This document shows positions 45,909-53,596 of a stretch of DNA of 64,000 bases, one piece after another. The position numbers were made by a program, and so were the translations under genes. The notes below the pieces were generated by a model. That model was not told where the DNA came from and made no database searches. It saw nothing but the letters and a program-made list of their open reading frames with translations. The DNA is from an uncultured Oscillospiraceae bacterium (GTDB lineage: Bacteria; Bacillota; Clostridia; Oscillospirales; Oscillospiraceae). How positions within the stretch are numbered: position 1 is the stretch's first letter; each line of letters starts with the position of its first letter. The stretch lies in contig CAJOIU010000002.1 in NCBI GenBank assembly GCA_905234855.1, positions 1 through 64,000 on the forward strand, in the 5' to 3' direction.

Positions 45909-47105
45909 ATGATAAAATTTGCGATTCTTGGCTATGGTGTCGTTGGCAGCGGCGTGGCCGAGGTCATGGCGGAGCAGCGCGAGAAGATCGCCTCTGTCGT
46001 AGGCGACGCGGTGGAGCTCAAATCCATCCTCGTGCGGCACGGTTACCCCGGCGATCCCTTTGCGGATAAGATGGTAACGGACTTCTCCCTGATCGAAAAC
46101 GACCCGGAGATCTCTGTCGTGGCTGAGGTCATCGGCGGCGTGGGCGCGGCGTATGAGTATTCGAAGCGTGCGCTGCTGGCCGGCAAGAGCGTCGTTTCCA
46201 GCAACAAGGAGCTCGTGGCGACCCACGGCGCGGAGCTCAATGAGATCGCCCGCCGGAAGAACGTGAACTACCTGTTTGAGGGCAGCGTCGGCGGCGGCAT
46301 CCCGCTGCTGCGCCCGCTGTGCCAGTGCCTCGCGGCCAACCGCGTCGACGAGGTGTTCGGCATCCTGAACGGAACGACGAACTATATCCTCACCGCGATG
46401 GACACCGAGGGGCAGGACTTTTCCGAGGCGCTGCAAAAGGCGCAGGAGCTGGGCTATGCCGAGGCCGATCCCACTGCGGACGTGGAGGGCATCGATGCCT
46501 GCCGCAAGACGGCCATCCTTGCCGATCTTGCATTCGGGCGGAATATGGACGCCTCCGCGATCCCCACCCGCGGCATCACGAAGATCACCTCTGCCGATCT
46601 GGAGCTGGCGCGGGCGCTGGATCACACCATCAAGCTGCTGGGTCATGCCATCCGCACGGAGGATGGCTGCTGCGCCTTTGTGGAGCCGCACCTCATCCCG
46701 CTGTCCCATCTGCTGGCCTCGGTCAGCGGCGTGATGAACGCCTGCGTCGTGCGCGGCAGCGCCGTGGGCGAGGTGATGTTCTATGGCCCCGGGGCGGGCA
46801 AGCGTCCCACGGCCAGCGCCGTCGCGGCGGACATCATCGACGCGGCGCAGCATCAAGCGTATCGGAAGGATACCGATCTCGGCGCGCCGGGCGGCGTCCT
46901 CGCGCCGGAGGCTGCCCTTATTTCCCGCTGGTATGTCCGGGCAGAGGCGGAGCCGGACGAGGTGCGGGCGGTTTTCCCCGAAGCCGTTCCCATCTATGGC
47001 TCCAGCGGCGAATGCGGCTTTCTGACAGAGCCGCTGGATCGTCCCGCGCTGGAGGCGAAGCTCCCCGCGCTGGACGCGCGCGCGCATTACCGCGTGCTGC
47101 ATTGA
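45909..47105 (+). CDS. hom: Homoserine dehydrogenase with reduced ACT region
   Basis: A 398-residue enzyme reducing aspartate semialdehyde to homoserine for Thr and Met synthesis. Motifs are the Rossmann ILGYGVVGSGV, SSNKELVATHG, and the catalytic region GILNGTTNYILT with YAEADPTADVEGIDACRK. Typical Gram-positive Hom has about 430 residues with a full C-terminal ACT domain; here only about 60 residues (SRWYVRAEAE to YRVLH) remain, too short for the normal fold. The preceding separate ACT protein might compensate. It precedes lysC by 23 bp. Confidence 0.95.
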   Translation: MIKFAILGYGVVGSGVAEVMAEQREKIASVVGDAVELKSILVRHGYPGDPFADKMVTDFSLIENDPEISVVAEVIGGVGAAYEYSKRALLAGKSVVSSNKELVATHGAELNEIARRKNVNYLFEGSVGGGIPLLRPLCQCLAANRVDEVFGILNGTTNYILTAMDTEGQDFSEALQKAQELGYAEADPTADVEGIDACRKTAILADLAFGRNMDASAIPTRGITKITSADLELARALDHTIKLLGHAIRTEDGCCAFVEPHLIPLSHLLASVSGVMNACVVRGSAVGEVMFYGPGAGKRPTASAVAADIIDAAQHQAYRKDTDLGAPGGVLAPEAALISRWYVRAEAEPDEVRAVFPEAVPIYGSSGECGFLTEPLDRPALEAKLPALDARAHYRVLH

Positions 47106-47128
47106 TTTTGTAAGGAGACTCGAATCGA

Positions 47129-48337
47129 ATGCTGATCGTTCAAAAATTCGGCGGCTCCTCCGTAAGAGACGCCGAAAGGATACGAAACGTCGCCCGCACC
47201 ATCGCGGAGACGTTTCTTCTGGGACACGATGTGGTGGTCGTGCTGTCCGCGCAGGGGGACACCACGGACGACCTGCTGGAAAAGGCCGCGGAACTCAATC
47301 CGAATCCCTCCAAGCGGGAGCTGGATATGCTGCTCACCACCGGCGAACAGCAGTCCGTGGCGCTCATGGCCATGTGCCTTGAGAGCATGGATCTGCCGGT
47401 GGTCTCCCTAACGGGCTGGCAGGTGGGCATCCGCACCAATTCCGCCTATGGCTTCGCCCGCATCCGCCGGGTGGCCACCGAGCGGCTGCGCCGGGAGCTG
47501 GATCAGCACCGCATCGTGCTGGTAACGGGCTTTCAGGGTGTCAACAAATTCGACGACTACACAACCCTCGGCCGCGGCGGAAGCGACACGACGGCAGTAG
47601 CCCTCGCGGCGGCGCTCCATGCCGACCGCTGCCAGATCTTCACGGATGTGGAGGGCGTATATACCGCCGATCCCCGCAAGGTCCCCGCGGCGCGGAAGCT
47701 CGGGGAGATCACATACGATGAAATGCTGGAGCTGGCCTCCATGGGCGCACAGGTTCTCATGAACCGCTCTGTGGAGCTTGCCAAGCGCTACGGCGTGGAA
47801 CTGGAGGTGCTTTCCTCTTTGGTGAGAGCGCCCGGTACAAAGGTGAAGGAGGTTGCAAAGCGCATGGAAGAGATGAAGATCACCGGCATCGCCAAGGACG
47901 AAAAGGTGGCCCGGATCACCGTGGAGAAGATCGCGGATAAGCCCGGCAGCGCCTTCAAAGTTCTGAACGCCGTCGCCAAGGCGGGCGTGAACGTGGATAT
48001 CATCATCCAGTCCACCGGCCGGGACGGTACGACCGATATGAGCTTCGTGGTGGCGGACACCGATATCGACAAGGCGCATGCCGCCCTGAGCGAGCGCAGC
48101 GAGGCCATCGGCTTCGAGCGCGTGACGGTGGATAAAGAGATCGCCAAGGTCAGCGTCGTCGGCGCGGGGATGATGTCCTCGCTGGAGGTTGCCTCCCTCG
48201 TGTTCGAGGCGCTCAACGACGCGCATATCAATATCCAGATGATCTCCACCAGCGAGATCAAGATCTCCTGCGTCATCGAGCAGTCCGCGGCCGACCGCGC
48301 GGTCGCTGCGATCCACGGGAAATTCTTTGAAGCTTGA
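47129..48337 (+). CDS. lysC: Aspartate kinase
   Basis: A 402-residue monofunctional aspartokinase: N-terminal kinase domain beginning IVQKFGGSSVRDAERI with TGFQGVN, GRGGSDTTAVALAAAL and FTDVEGVYTADPR, then two ACT domains (about 265-400) for allosteric lysine/threonine feedback, with IIIQSTGRDGTTDMSFV and INIQMISTSEIKISCV. It catalyses ATP-dependent phosphorylation of aspartate, the first step leading to homoserine made by the gene before. AAGGAGAC precedes the ATG. Confidence 0.97.
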   Translation: MLIVQKFGGSSVRDAERIRNVARTIAETFLLGHDVVVVLSAQGDTTDDLLEKAAELNPNPSKRELDMLLTTGEQQSVALMAMCLESMDLPVVSLTGWQVGIRTNSAYGFARIRRVATERLRRELDQHRIVLVTGFQGVNKFDDYTTLGRGGSDTTAVALAAALHADRCQIFTDVEGVYTADPRKVPAARKLGEITYDEMLELASMGAQVLMNRSVELAKRYGVELEVLSSLVRAPGTKVKEVAKRMEEMKITGIAKDEKVARITVEKIADKPGSAFKVLNAVAKAGVNVDIIIQSTGRDGTTDMSFVVADTDIDKAHAALSERSEAIGFERVTVDKEIAKVSVVGAGMMSSLEVASLVFEALNDAHINIQMISTSEIKISCVIEQSAADRAVAAIHGKFFEA

Positions 48338-48358
48338 ACCCTCCCCTAATATGCTGTG

Positions 48359-48398
48359 ACCGCCGTACCGTCCCGCCCAAGGATGGCGCGGCGGTTTT
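48359..48398 (+). terminator. Terminator after lysC
   Basis: ACCGCCG (48359-48365) pairs with CGGCGGT (48389-48395), enclosing an imperfect inner stem, and TTTT follows. Confidence 0.7.
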
Positions 48399-48431
48399 CT
48401 TCCTTATATATGAAAATAACAGAATTTGTTA

Positions 48432-48460
48432 TTGACATGCGGCGGCTGTTGTGATAGATT
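48432..48460 (+). promoter_or_regulatory. SigA-type promoter for the pseudokinase gene
   Basis: Perfect TTGACA (48432-48437), 17-base spacer, TAGATT (48455-48460). Confidence 0.78.
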
Positions 48461-48516
48461 GTTACCATCTCGTAACTAATTTGTAACTTTTGACCAGACA
48501 GCATGGGGTGAACGAT

Positions 48517-50529
48517 ATGACGGAAACTGGCATGGATCCGGCGGTGCGGCCGGAGGATAAGCTGAAGGGAATGACCGCGGACGGCGCGGTGCGGATGGTG
48601 CGGGAGCTGGCGGCGCAGCTTGGCGGCGGCGCGGAGAGCTTTCATGGCAATATCTGGCCGGGCAACGTCCGATTCGACGAGGAACAGAAGGCTGTTCTGG
48701 GCGAGGGTTCCGACGCTCCTGTCTCCCAGCGGGAGGCGGCGCAGGTGGAGTATCTCGCGCCGGAATTTTTCTGGGACGGCGAAGGATCCGCCGCGGCGGA
48801 TGTGTATTCCCTCGGCCTTCTGCTGTTTGCCGGGTGTACCGGGGGCTATCTCCCTTTTCAGCCCCGGGGCGGCGCGCTGACGGACAAGGATCGCTCCGGC
48901 GCTCTCCGCAAGCGCATGAAGGGCGAGGCGATCCATGCACCCCGCGGCGTTACCAAGGAGCTGGGCGCGGTGATCCGCAAGGCTCTGGCCTATGAGCCGG
49001 AAAACCGCTATGCGTCGGCTGCTGAGCTGCTGTATGCCCTCGGCTATACGGACGAAGCGCTCCCGGCGGCGGATACGCTGGAAGATGCGCCGATCGAAGC
49101 GCCGATAACGGCGGAAGAAGCGGAGCTTCCGGCGTCAGAGACGGAGGTCGCCGGGATGCCCAAGCCTGCGGCGGAGGAATCCGTTTCGGAAGAATCCGAA
49201 GCGACGGAAGCCGTTTTCGCAGAGGTCGCCCCCGAAGCGGAGGAGGAGCCCGCGGCCGAGGAAGCGTCGCCGGAGGAGCCTGCGGCTCCCATGCCGAAAT
49301 ACACCGTCCAGAAGGATTTTGAGAAGAACGCGGCGGAGCGCCGGAACACCGAAGCGCCGTCTTCCCGCCGGAAAAAGAAGATCTCCCCCGCGATCCCCAT
49401 CCTGTGTGTAGCGGCGGTGATCGTGATCGCCGCCGTGGCGGCGGTGTTGCTTCATCAGAATCAGAATCAGCCCCAGACAAAGCCCGAGCAGACGGTATCC
49501 GAACCCTTTGTCATCACGCCCGCGGCAGAGCTTCCCGAGGAAACGGAGCTTCCCCAGCCCGCGGACGAGCTGACCGGCCCCGGCCCGGACGGCACCGATC
49601 CCGAGCCTTTGGAGGAGACGGAGGATGAGCCTGCCGTCACCGGCAGCGAATCGGTAAACGGGCTGGCCGTCACGCCGCAGAACGATACGGTATATCTGAC
49701 CGGCTCGGGCGTCAATCTCCGCTCCGGCCCCAGCACCACCTATGCCATTGCCATCACCCTGCCCCGCGGCACGGAGCTCAAGCGCACCGGCGTCGTGAAC
49801 GGCTGGAGTCAGGTGCAGTATGAGGGCGGCGAGTATTACGTTTCCAACACCATGATCTCCGCCACCAACCCGAACGACGGCGACGGCGCCGTCACCGGCA
49901 CGGCTTTGACTGCATCGGTCAACACCACGGAGAAGAACGACTCTGTCACCGTGACGGAGGATGCCAACCTCCGCAAGGGGCCGGGAACGAACTATGACCG
50001 CATCACCACGGTGCCTGCCGGCACGGAGCTCAAGCGCACCGGCACCACCGACAATGGCTGGAGCCGCGTTGAATACAACGGCGCCGAGGCCTATATCGCC
50101 GGGAACCTCATCACCACCGACAGCGGCACCGTTTCGGAAAACACCGGCACGGTGAAGGTCATCTCCAAGGTGAACGTCCGCAGCGGCCCCGGCACGGGCT
50201 ACGACCGCATCGGTGTGGCGGATGTCGGCACGGTCCTCACCACCACCGGCGTGGTGGACGGCAAGTGGTACCGCGTCACCTTTGACGGCAAGGTGGGCTA
50301 TGTGAACCGCAACTTGATCGAGGTGCAGGGCAGCACCTCCGACAGCGGCACGCTGACGATCACCTCTCCTGCGCAGATCCGCAAGGGTCCCGGCACAGGC
50401 TATGACAGTCTCGGCGTTGCGGAAGCCGGAACCACTCTCACGGTCACCGGCGCGGAAGGCAACTGGTATAAGGTTACCTATAAGGATCAGACAGGCTATG
50501 TGAACGGCAATCTGACGGATCGGCGCTGA
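48517..50529 (+). CDS. Membrane pseudokinase with four extracellular SH3b domains
   Basis: A 670-residue protein. Residues 40-175 look like only the C-lobe of a Hanks-type kinase: HGNIWPGN (43-50) in place of HRDxKPxN, EYLAPE (78-83) for the activation-segment APE, ADVYSLG (94-100) and EPENRYASAAEL (160-171). The N-lobe with its Gly loop and Lys is missing, the catalytic Asp is Asn45, and no DFG exists. A Glu/Ala-rich linker leads to a membrane helix (about 291-313), an acidic stalk, and four SH3b repeats (about 395-448, 477-533, 546-602, 612-670) each with N/QxRxGPxTxY. It mimics PrkC topology with SH3b instead of PASTA. ATG at 48517 follows GGGGTG. Confidence 0.85.
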   Translation: MTETGMDPAVRPEDKLKGMTADGAVRMVRELAAQLGGGAESFHGNIWPGNVRFDEEQKAVLGEGSDAPVSQREAAQVEYLAPEFFWDGEGSAAADVYSLGLLLFAGCTGGYLPFQPRGGALTDKDRSGALRKRMKGEAIHAPRGVTKELGAVIRKALAYEPENRYASAAELLYALGYTDEALPAADTLEDAPIEAPITAEEAELPASETEVAGMPKPAAEESVSEESEATEAVFAEVAPEAEEEPAAEEASPEEPAAPMPKYTVQKDFEKNAAERRNTEAPSSRRKKKISPAIPILCVAAVIVIAAVAAVLLHQNQNQPQTKPEQTVSEPFVITPAAELPEETELPQPADELTGPGPDGTDPEPLEETEDEPAVTGSESVNGLAVTPQNDTVYLTGSGVNLRSGPSTTYAIAITLPRGTELKRTGVVNGWSQVQYEGGEYYVSNTMISATNPNDGDGAVTGTALTASVNTTEKNDSVTVTEDANLRKGPGTNYDRITTVPAGTELKRTGTTDNGWSRVEYNGAEAYIAGNLITTDSGTVSENTGTVKVISKVNVRSGPGTGYDRIGVADVGTVLTTTGVVDGKWYRVTFDGKVGYVNRNLIEVQGSTSDSGTLTITSPAQIRKGPGTGYDSLGVAEAGTTLTVTGAEGNWYKVTYKDQTGYVNGNLTDRR

Positions 50530-50546
50530 CCGAAAGCAGAACACGG

Positions 50547-50579
50547 CCGGCGCGGCTCGAATCAGCCGCGCCGGTTTAT
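50547..50579 (+). terminator. Terminator after the pseudokinase gene
   Basis: An 11-bp perfect stem (50547-50557 with 50564-50574), loop CGAATC, followed by TTTATT. Confidence 0.85.
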
Positions 50580-50667
50580 TCGTAAGAATATTTTTCCGTG
50601 TTCATGCTTTTTTCATATATAAGTCTTATAATATAACCATAGAAAAGCGGACGGGGGATACTGGGAG

Positions 50668-52059
50668 ATGCACGACGAGCGGGAATACACCGAACAGAAT
50701 ACGCGGGAGGACGCTTCGGCCTACAGCGACGCCTATTACCGGCAGGCGCCGGAATCGAGGCGTTCCTGCTATGGCTACAGCCCGGCGCAATGCTATGCGC
50801 GGGCCTCCGAGAGCGAAGCCCCCCCGACCTCTGCCCGGCGGAAAAAGCATCCCGGCACGGGCGTTTTGATCGCCGTGCTGTGCATCGTCTGCATCCTCAT
50901 GATCGGTCTGCTCGGCTCCGGCGAGCTGTTTCTCACCTATCATGCAAACGCCGTTTCCCCGGAGGCAACGCCGAACCACGAGCTGTATGAGGAATTATCC
51001 ATCGCGTCAGAGCCCGATCCCGCCCTGCCCCTCAGCCAATCCTCCGCCGAGGAAACGCAGGAGCTTTCCGCCGAGGAGATCTACACCCGGGCGTGCCTTT
51101 CCACCGTGGGCGTGACGATCCCGGGCTATGCCTATAACATTTTCGGTCAGCCGGGCGCTTCCGTTGTCACCGGCACGGGGATCGTGCTGAGCGAGGACGG
51201 CTATGTGCTGACGAATTTCCATGTGATCGAGACCGCCTATGAAAAGGGCGTGTCCATCCGCGTGCTGATGTATGACGGGGAGGAATACGAGGCGGAGGTC
51301 GTCGGCGTGGAGACCGACAGCGACCTTGCCGTGCTGAAGATCGAGGCAGAGGATCTCACCCCCGCCACACTGGGGAACTCTGATGGGCTTAGGGTCGGGC
51401 AGACGATCTACACCGTCGGCAACCCCCTCGGCGAGCTGACATACACCATGACGAGCGGTATCGTTTCGGCGCTCGACCGCATGGTGACGACCGACGTGAA
51501 TGTGACGGTCAATATGTTCCAGATCGACGCAGCCGTGAATAACGGCAATTCGGGCGGTCCGGTGTTCAACGTCAGCGGACAGGTCATCGGCGTCGTGACA
51601 GCGAAATATTCACTGTTCGGCATGGAGGGGCTTGGCTTTGCCATCCCCATCAACGACGCCTGCCGCATCGCGAACGACCTCGTGGACAAGGGCTATGTGA
51701 CCGGCAAGGCCTATCTCGGTCTCACCTTCGCCAATGTATCCGCCGGCGCCGCCCGATATTACAAGATGGTGCAGGGCGTGTATATCTATTCCGTGGAGGA
51801 AGGGAGCTGCTCGGAGACGGCAGGCCTCAAAAACGGCGACATCATCACCGCCATCGACGGCACGCCGATCGCCGACAGCGGGGCGCTGGTGCAGGCGGTC
51901 AAGGGTTACCACGCAGGAGACAGCGCCGTGTTTACCGTCTGGCGCGATCAAGGATACCTCGAGATCAAGGTGACCTTCGACGAGGAGCTTCCGACGGAGA
52001 CCTCGGACAGCGGCGAGCTCTTTTCCGCCAGCGGCGATTTGATCGAGCGGCAGGACTAA
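50668..52059 (+). CDS. HtrA/DegP-like membrane serine protease with PDZ domain (second copy)
   Basis: A 463-residue paralogue of the 31.7-kb protease: short Tyr-rich cytosolic head, one membrane helix (about 68-90, GVLIAVLCIVCILMIGLLGSG), S1C domain with triad H185, D219 and S295 (TNFHVI, SDLAVL, GNSGGPV), and one PDZ domain (about 350-440, AYLGLTFANVSAG). The tails differ: this one lacks the Gln-rich repeats. It lies behind the SH3b pseudokinase, as if the stalk protein and protease share an envelope task. GGGGGA lies 11 bases before the ATG; a TATAAT at 50627 may be its -10 but no good -35 is seen. Confidence 0.93.
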   Translation: MHDEREYTEQNTREDASAYSDAYYRQAPESRRSCYGYSPAQCYARASESEAPPTSARRKKHPGTGVLIAVLCIVCILMIGLLGSGELFLTYHANAVSPEATPNHELYEELSIASEPDPALPLSQSSAEETQELSAEEIYTRACLSTVGVTIPGYAYNIFGQPGASVVTGTGIVLSEDGYVLTNFHVIETAYEKGVSIRVLMYDGEEYEAEVVGVETDSDLAVLKIEAEDLTPATLGNSDGLRVGQTIYTVGNPLGELTYTMTSGIVSALDRMVTTDVNVTVNMFQIDAAVNNGNSGGPVFNVSGQVIGVVTAKYSLFGMEGLGFAIPINDACRIANDLVDKGYVTGKAYLGLTFANVSAGAARYYKMVQGVYIYSVEEGSCSETAGLKNGDIITAIDGTPIADSGALVQAVKGYHAGDSAVFTVWRDQGYLEIKVTFDEELPTETSDSGELFSASGDLIERQD

Positions 52060-52118
52060 GCATTCGGACCGAACAAGCGGTCTTATCCAAATAACAAAAG
52101 CAGGGGGAGTCAACGGGC

Positions 52119-52187
52119 ATCCTGAAAAACGTGATCTCGAACGGACTGAGCGAGATCGTCAAGGGGCTTTTCAAAAAACTCTTCTGA
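52119..52187 (+). other. Candidate short amphipathic peptide without a canonical start
   Basis: After a strong GGGGGAG (52103-52109) the frame reads ILKNVISNGLSEIVKGLFKK... and stops at 52187, about 22 residues. As a helix one face is Ile/Leu/Val/Phe and the other Lys/Ser/Asn/Glu, which resembles small membrane-active peptides. No ATG, GTG or TTG lies at proper spacing (ATC at 9 and CTG at 12 bases; the first GTG is 21 bases away). It is followed by a terminator. Real translation is unproven. Confidence 0.35.
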
Positions 52188-52205
52188 CCAATGCCGAAAA
52201 AACGC

Positions 52206-52246
52206 GGGATGTTTGCGAAAGACGCTTCCAAACATCCCCGTTTTGT
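52206..52246 (+). terminator. Terminator downstream of the second htrA-like gene
   Basis: GGGATGTTTG (52206-52215) pairs with CAAACATCCC (52229-52238), then CG and TTTT. Confidence 0.8.
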
Positions 52247-52285
52247 TGTATGATATAGGAAACGCCGCGAAACGAGGAGGCTCCT

Positions 52286-52924
52286 ATGCAGAGATTCAAG
52301 GTTTTCGTATCCGGCATTCTGGCCGGTATGAGCATCGCCCTAGGCGGCACGGTTTTCCTGTCGCTGGAGAGCAAGGTGCTGGGTGCGCTGTTTTTCACGG
52401 TGGGACTGTTCGCGGTCTGCACCTTCGGGTTTCATCTGTACACGGGCAAGATCTGCTATGTCTTCGAGCGGGACAGGGACTATGCTCTCGACCTGCCGTT
52501 CATCTGGCTCGGCAATCTTGTCGGCGCGTTTCTGACCGCCAAGCTGGAGAGCTTCACCCGGGCGGGTGCGGCGCTTTCGGAGAAGGCCGCTGTTCTGTGC
52601 CAGACAAAGCTGAACGATGGACTTCTGAGCATATTCATCCTTGCGGTGTTCTGCGACATCCTCATCTACGTCGCCGTGGAGGGCTATGGCAAAAATCCCC
52701 ACGAGCTGGGGAAATACCTCTCGATCTTTTTCGGCGTGACCGTGTTCATCCTCTGCGGCTTCGAGCATTGCGTCGCCAATATGTATTACTTTTCCATGGC
52801 CGGTATGTGGAGCGGAAAGACTCTGCTGTACGTCCTCGTGATGACGGCAGGAAACTCCGTGGGTGGCTTTCTGGTACCGCTTCTGCGAAGCTGGATCGCC
52901 CGGAAGCAGACCGTAAAAACATAA
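52286..52924 (+). CDS. Formate/nitrite transporter family channel
   Basis: A 212-residue FNT protein, shorter than FocA (about 285) but with six hydrophobic helices. Family marks are FVSGILAGMSIALGGTVFLSL, LYTGKICYV, LGNLVGAFL, and the late GFEHCVANMYYFSMAG with the conserved pore histidine, then AGNSVGGFLV. FNT channels pass formate, nitrite, hydrosulfide or small acids. GAGGAGG precedes the ATG closely. It is likely monocistronic or leads into the folate genes; no terminator was seen between them. Confidence 0.92.
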   Translation: MQRFKVFVSGILAGMSIALGGTVFLSLESKVLGALFFTVGLFAVCTFGFHLYTGKICYVFERDRDYALDLPFIWLGNLVGAFLTAKLESFTRAGAALSEKAAVLCQTKLNDGLLSIFILAVFCDILIYVAVEGYGKNPHELGKYLSIFFGVTVFILCGFEHCVANMYYFSMAGMWSGKTLLYVLVMTAGNSVGGFLVPLLRSWIARKQTVKT

Positions 52925-52931
52925 TCTGTCT

Positions 52932-53030
52932 GTCAGAGTAGGGACAGCGCGTCAAGTGCCGCAGGATGGGAAGTTGTCTGCGGACGAAGGATGTTTTATA
53001 CGTCCGCGGTGCTGCGCCCGCTTCCGCTGC
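52932..53030 (+). promoter_or_regulatory. Tetrahydrofolate (THF) riboswitch aptamer
   Basis: The leader of the folate transporter gene contains, in order, AGAGTAG, GCGTCAAGTG, ATGGGA within a CCGCAG/CTGCGG stem (52959-52964, 52978-52983), ACGAAG, CGCGGTG, and CCGCTTCCGCT. These are the conserved blocks of the THF-I riboswitch, in the right order and spacing. The aptamer binds reduced folates. Position before folT and folC is the canonical one. Confidence 0.87.
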
Positions 53031-53049
53031 CACCGAAGAAGAGCTGCTT

Positions 53050-53080
53050 CTCCTTTTGTGGCAACCGTCACAAAAGGAGG
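53050..53080 (+). promoter_or_regulatory. Shine-Dalgarno sequestering hairpin of the THF riboswitch
   Basis: CTCCTTTTGTG (53050-53060) pairs perfectly with CACAAAAGGAG (53069-53079), burying the AGGAGG (53075-53080) that serves folT nine bases downstream. This indicates translational OFF control on folate binding, not termination, as no clear terminator follows. Confidence 0.75.
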
Positions 53081-53089
53081 GGCATTTTT

Positions 53090-53596
53090 ATGCGAAAAAC
53101 CAAAATCCGAACGGTCGTATACTTGGGCGTTCTGACCGCGCTGGAGATCGTTCTGTCGCGCTTTCTCTCCATCAGCGCATGGAACATGAAGATCGGCTTC
53201 AGCTTTGTTCCCATCGCCGCCGCGGCGATCCTGTTCGGGGCGCTCCCCGCCGGGATCGTGGCCGCGCTGGGAGATTTTCTCGGCGCGGTGCTGTTTCCCA
53301 TCGGACCGTATTTTCCGGGCTTTACGCTGACGGCGTTTCTGACAGGCGTCGTATGGGGGCTGTTTCTGCATAAGGAGCAGACGACCCTGCGCATCCTTGC
53401 GGCGGTGGCGATCAATCAGCTCGCGTTGAGCCTGCTTTTGAATACGCTGTGGATATCGGTGCTGTACGGCACGCCGTTCGTGCCGCTGCTCGGCACGCGG
53501 GCGGTGCAATGCGCGATCCTTGGGCCGGTGCAGTTCATAGTGACCCTGTTTCTCGGCCGCTGGCTGGAACGGGCGAAAGGAGGTCTGTACCCATGA
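53090..53596 (+). CDS. folT: Folate-specific ECF transporter S component
   Basis: A 168-residue S subunit with about six helices. It starts KIRTVVYLGVLTALEIVLSRFLSISAWNMKIGFSFVP, the FolT pattern, and shares the LGDFLGAVLFPIGPYFPGFTLTAFLTGVVWG core. Folate specificity is supported by the THF riboswitch in its leader and by co-transcription with folC (4-bp overlap). The ATG at 53090 was chosen for the AGGAGG nine bases upstream. The ECF energising module is elsewhere. Confidence 0.93.
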   Translation: MRKTKIRTVVYLGVLTALEIVLSRFLSISAWNMKIGFSFVPIAAAAILFGALPAGIVAALGDFLGAVLFPIGPYFPGFTLTAFLTGVVWGLFLHKEQTTLRILAAVAINQLALSLLLNTLWISVLYGTPFVPLLGTRAVQCAILGPVQFIVTLFLGRWLERAKGGLYP

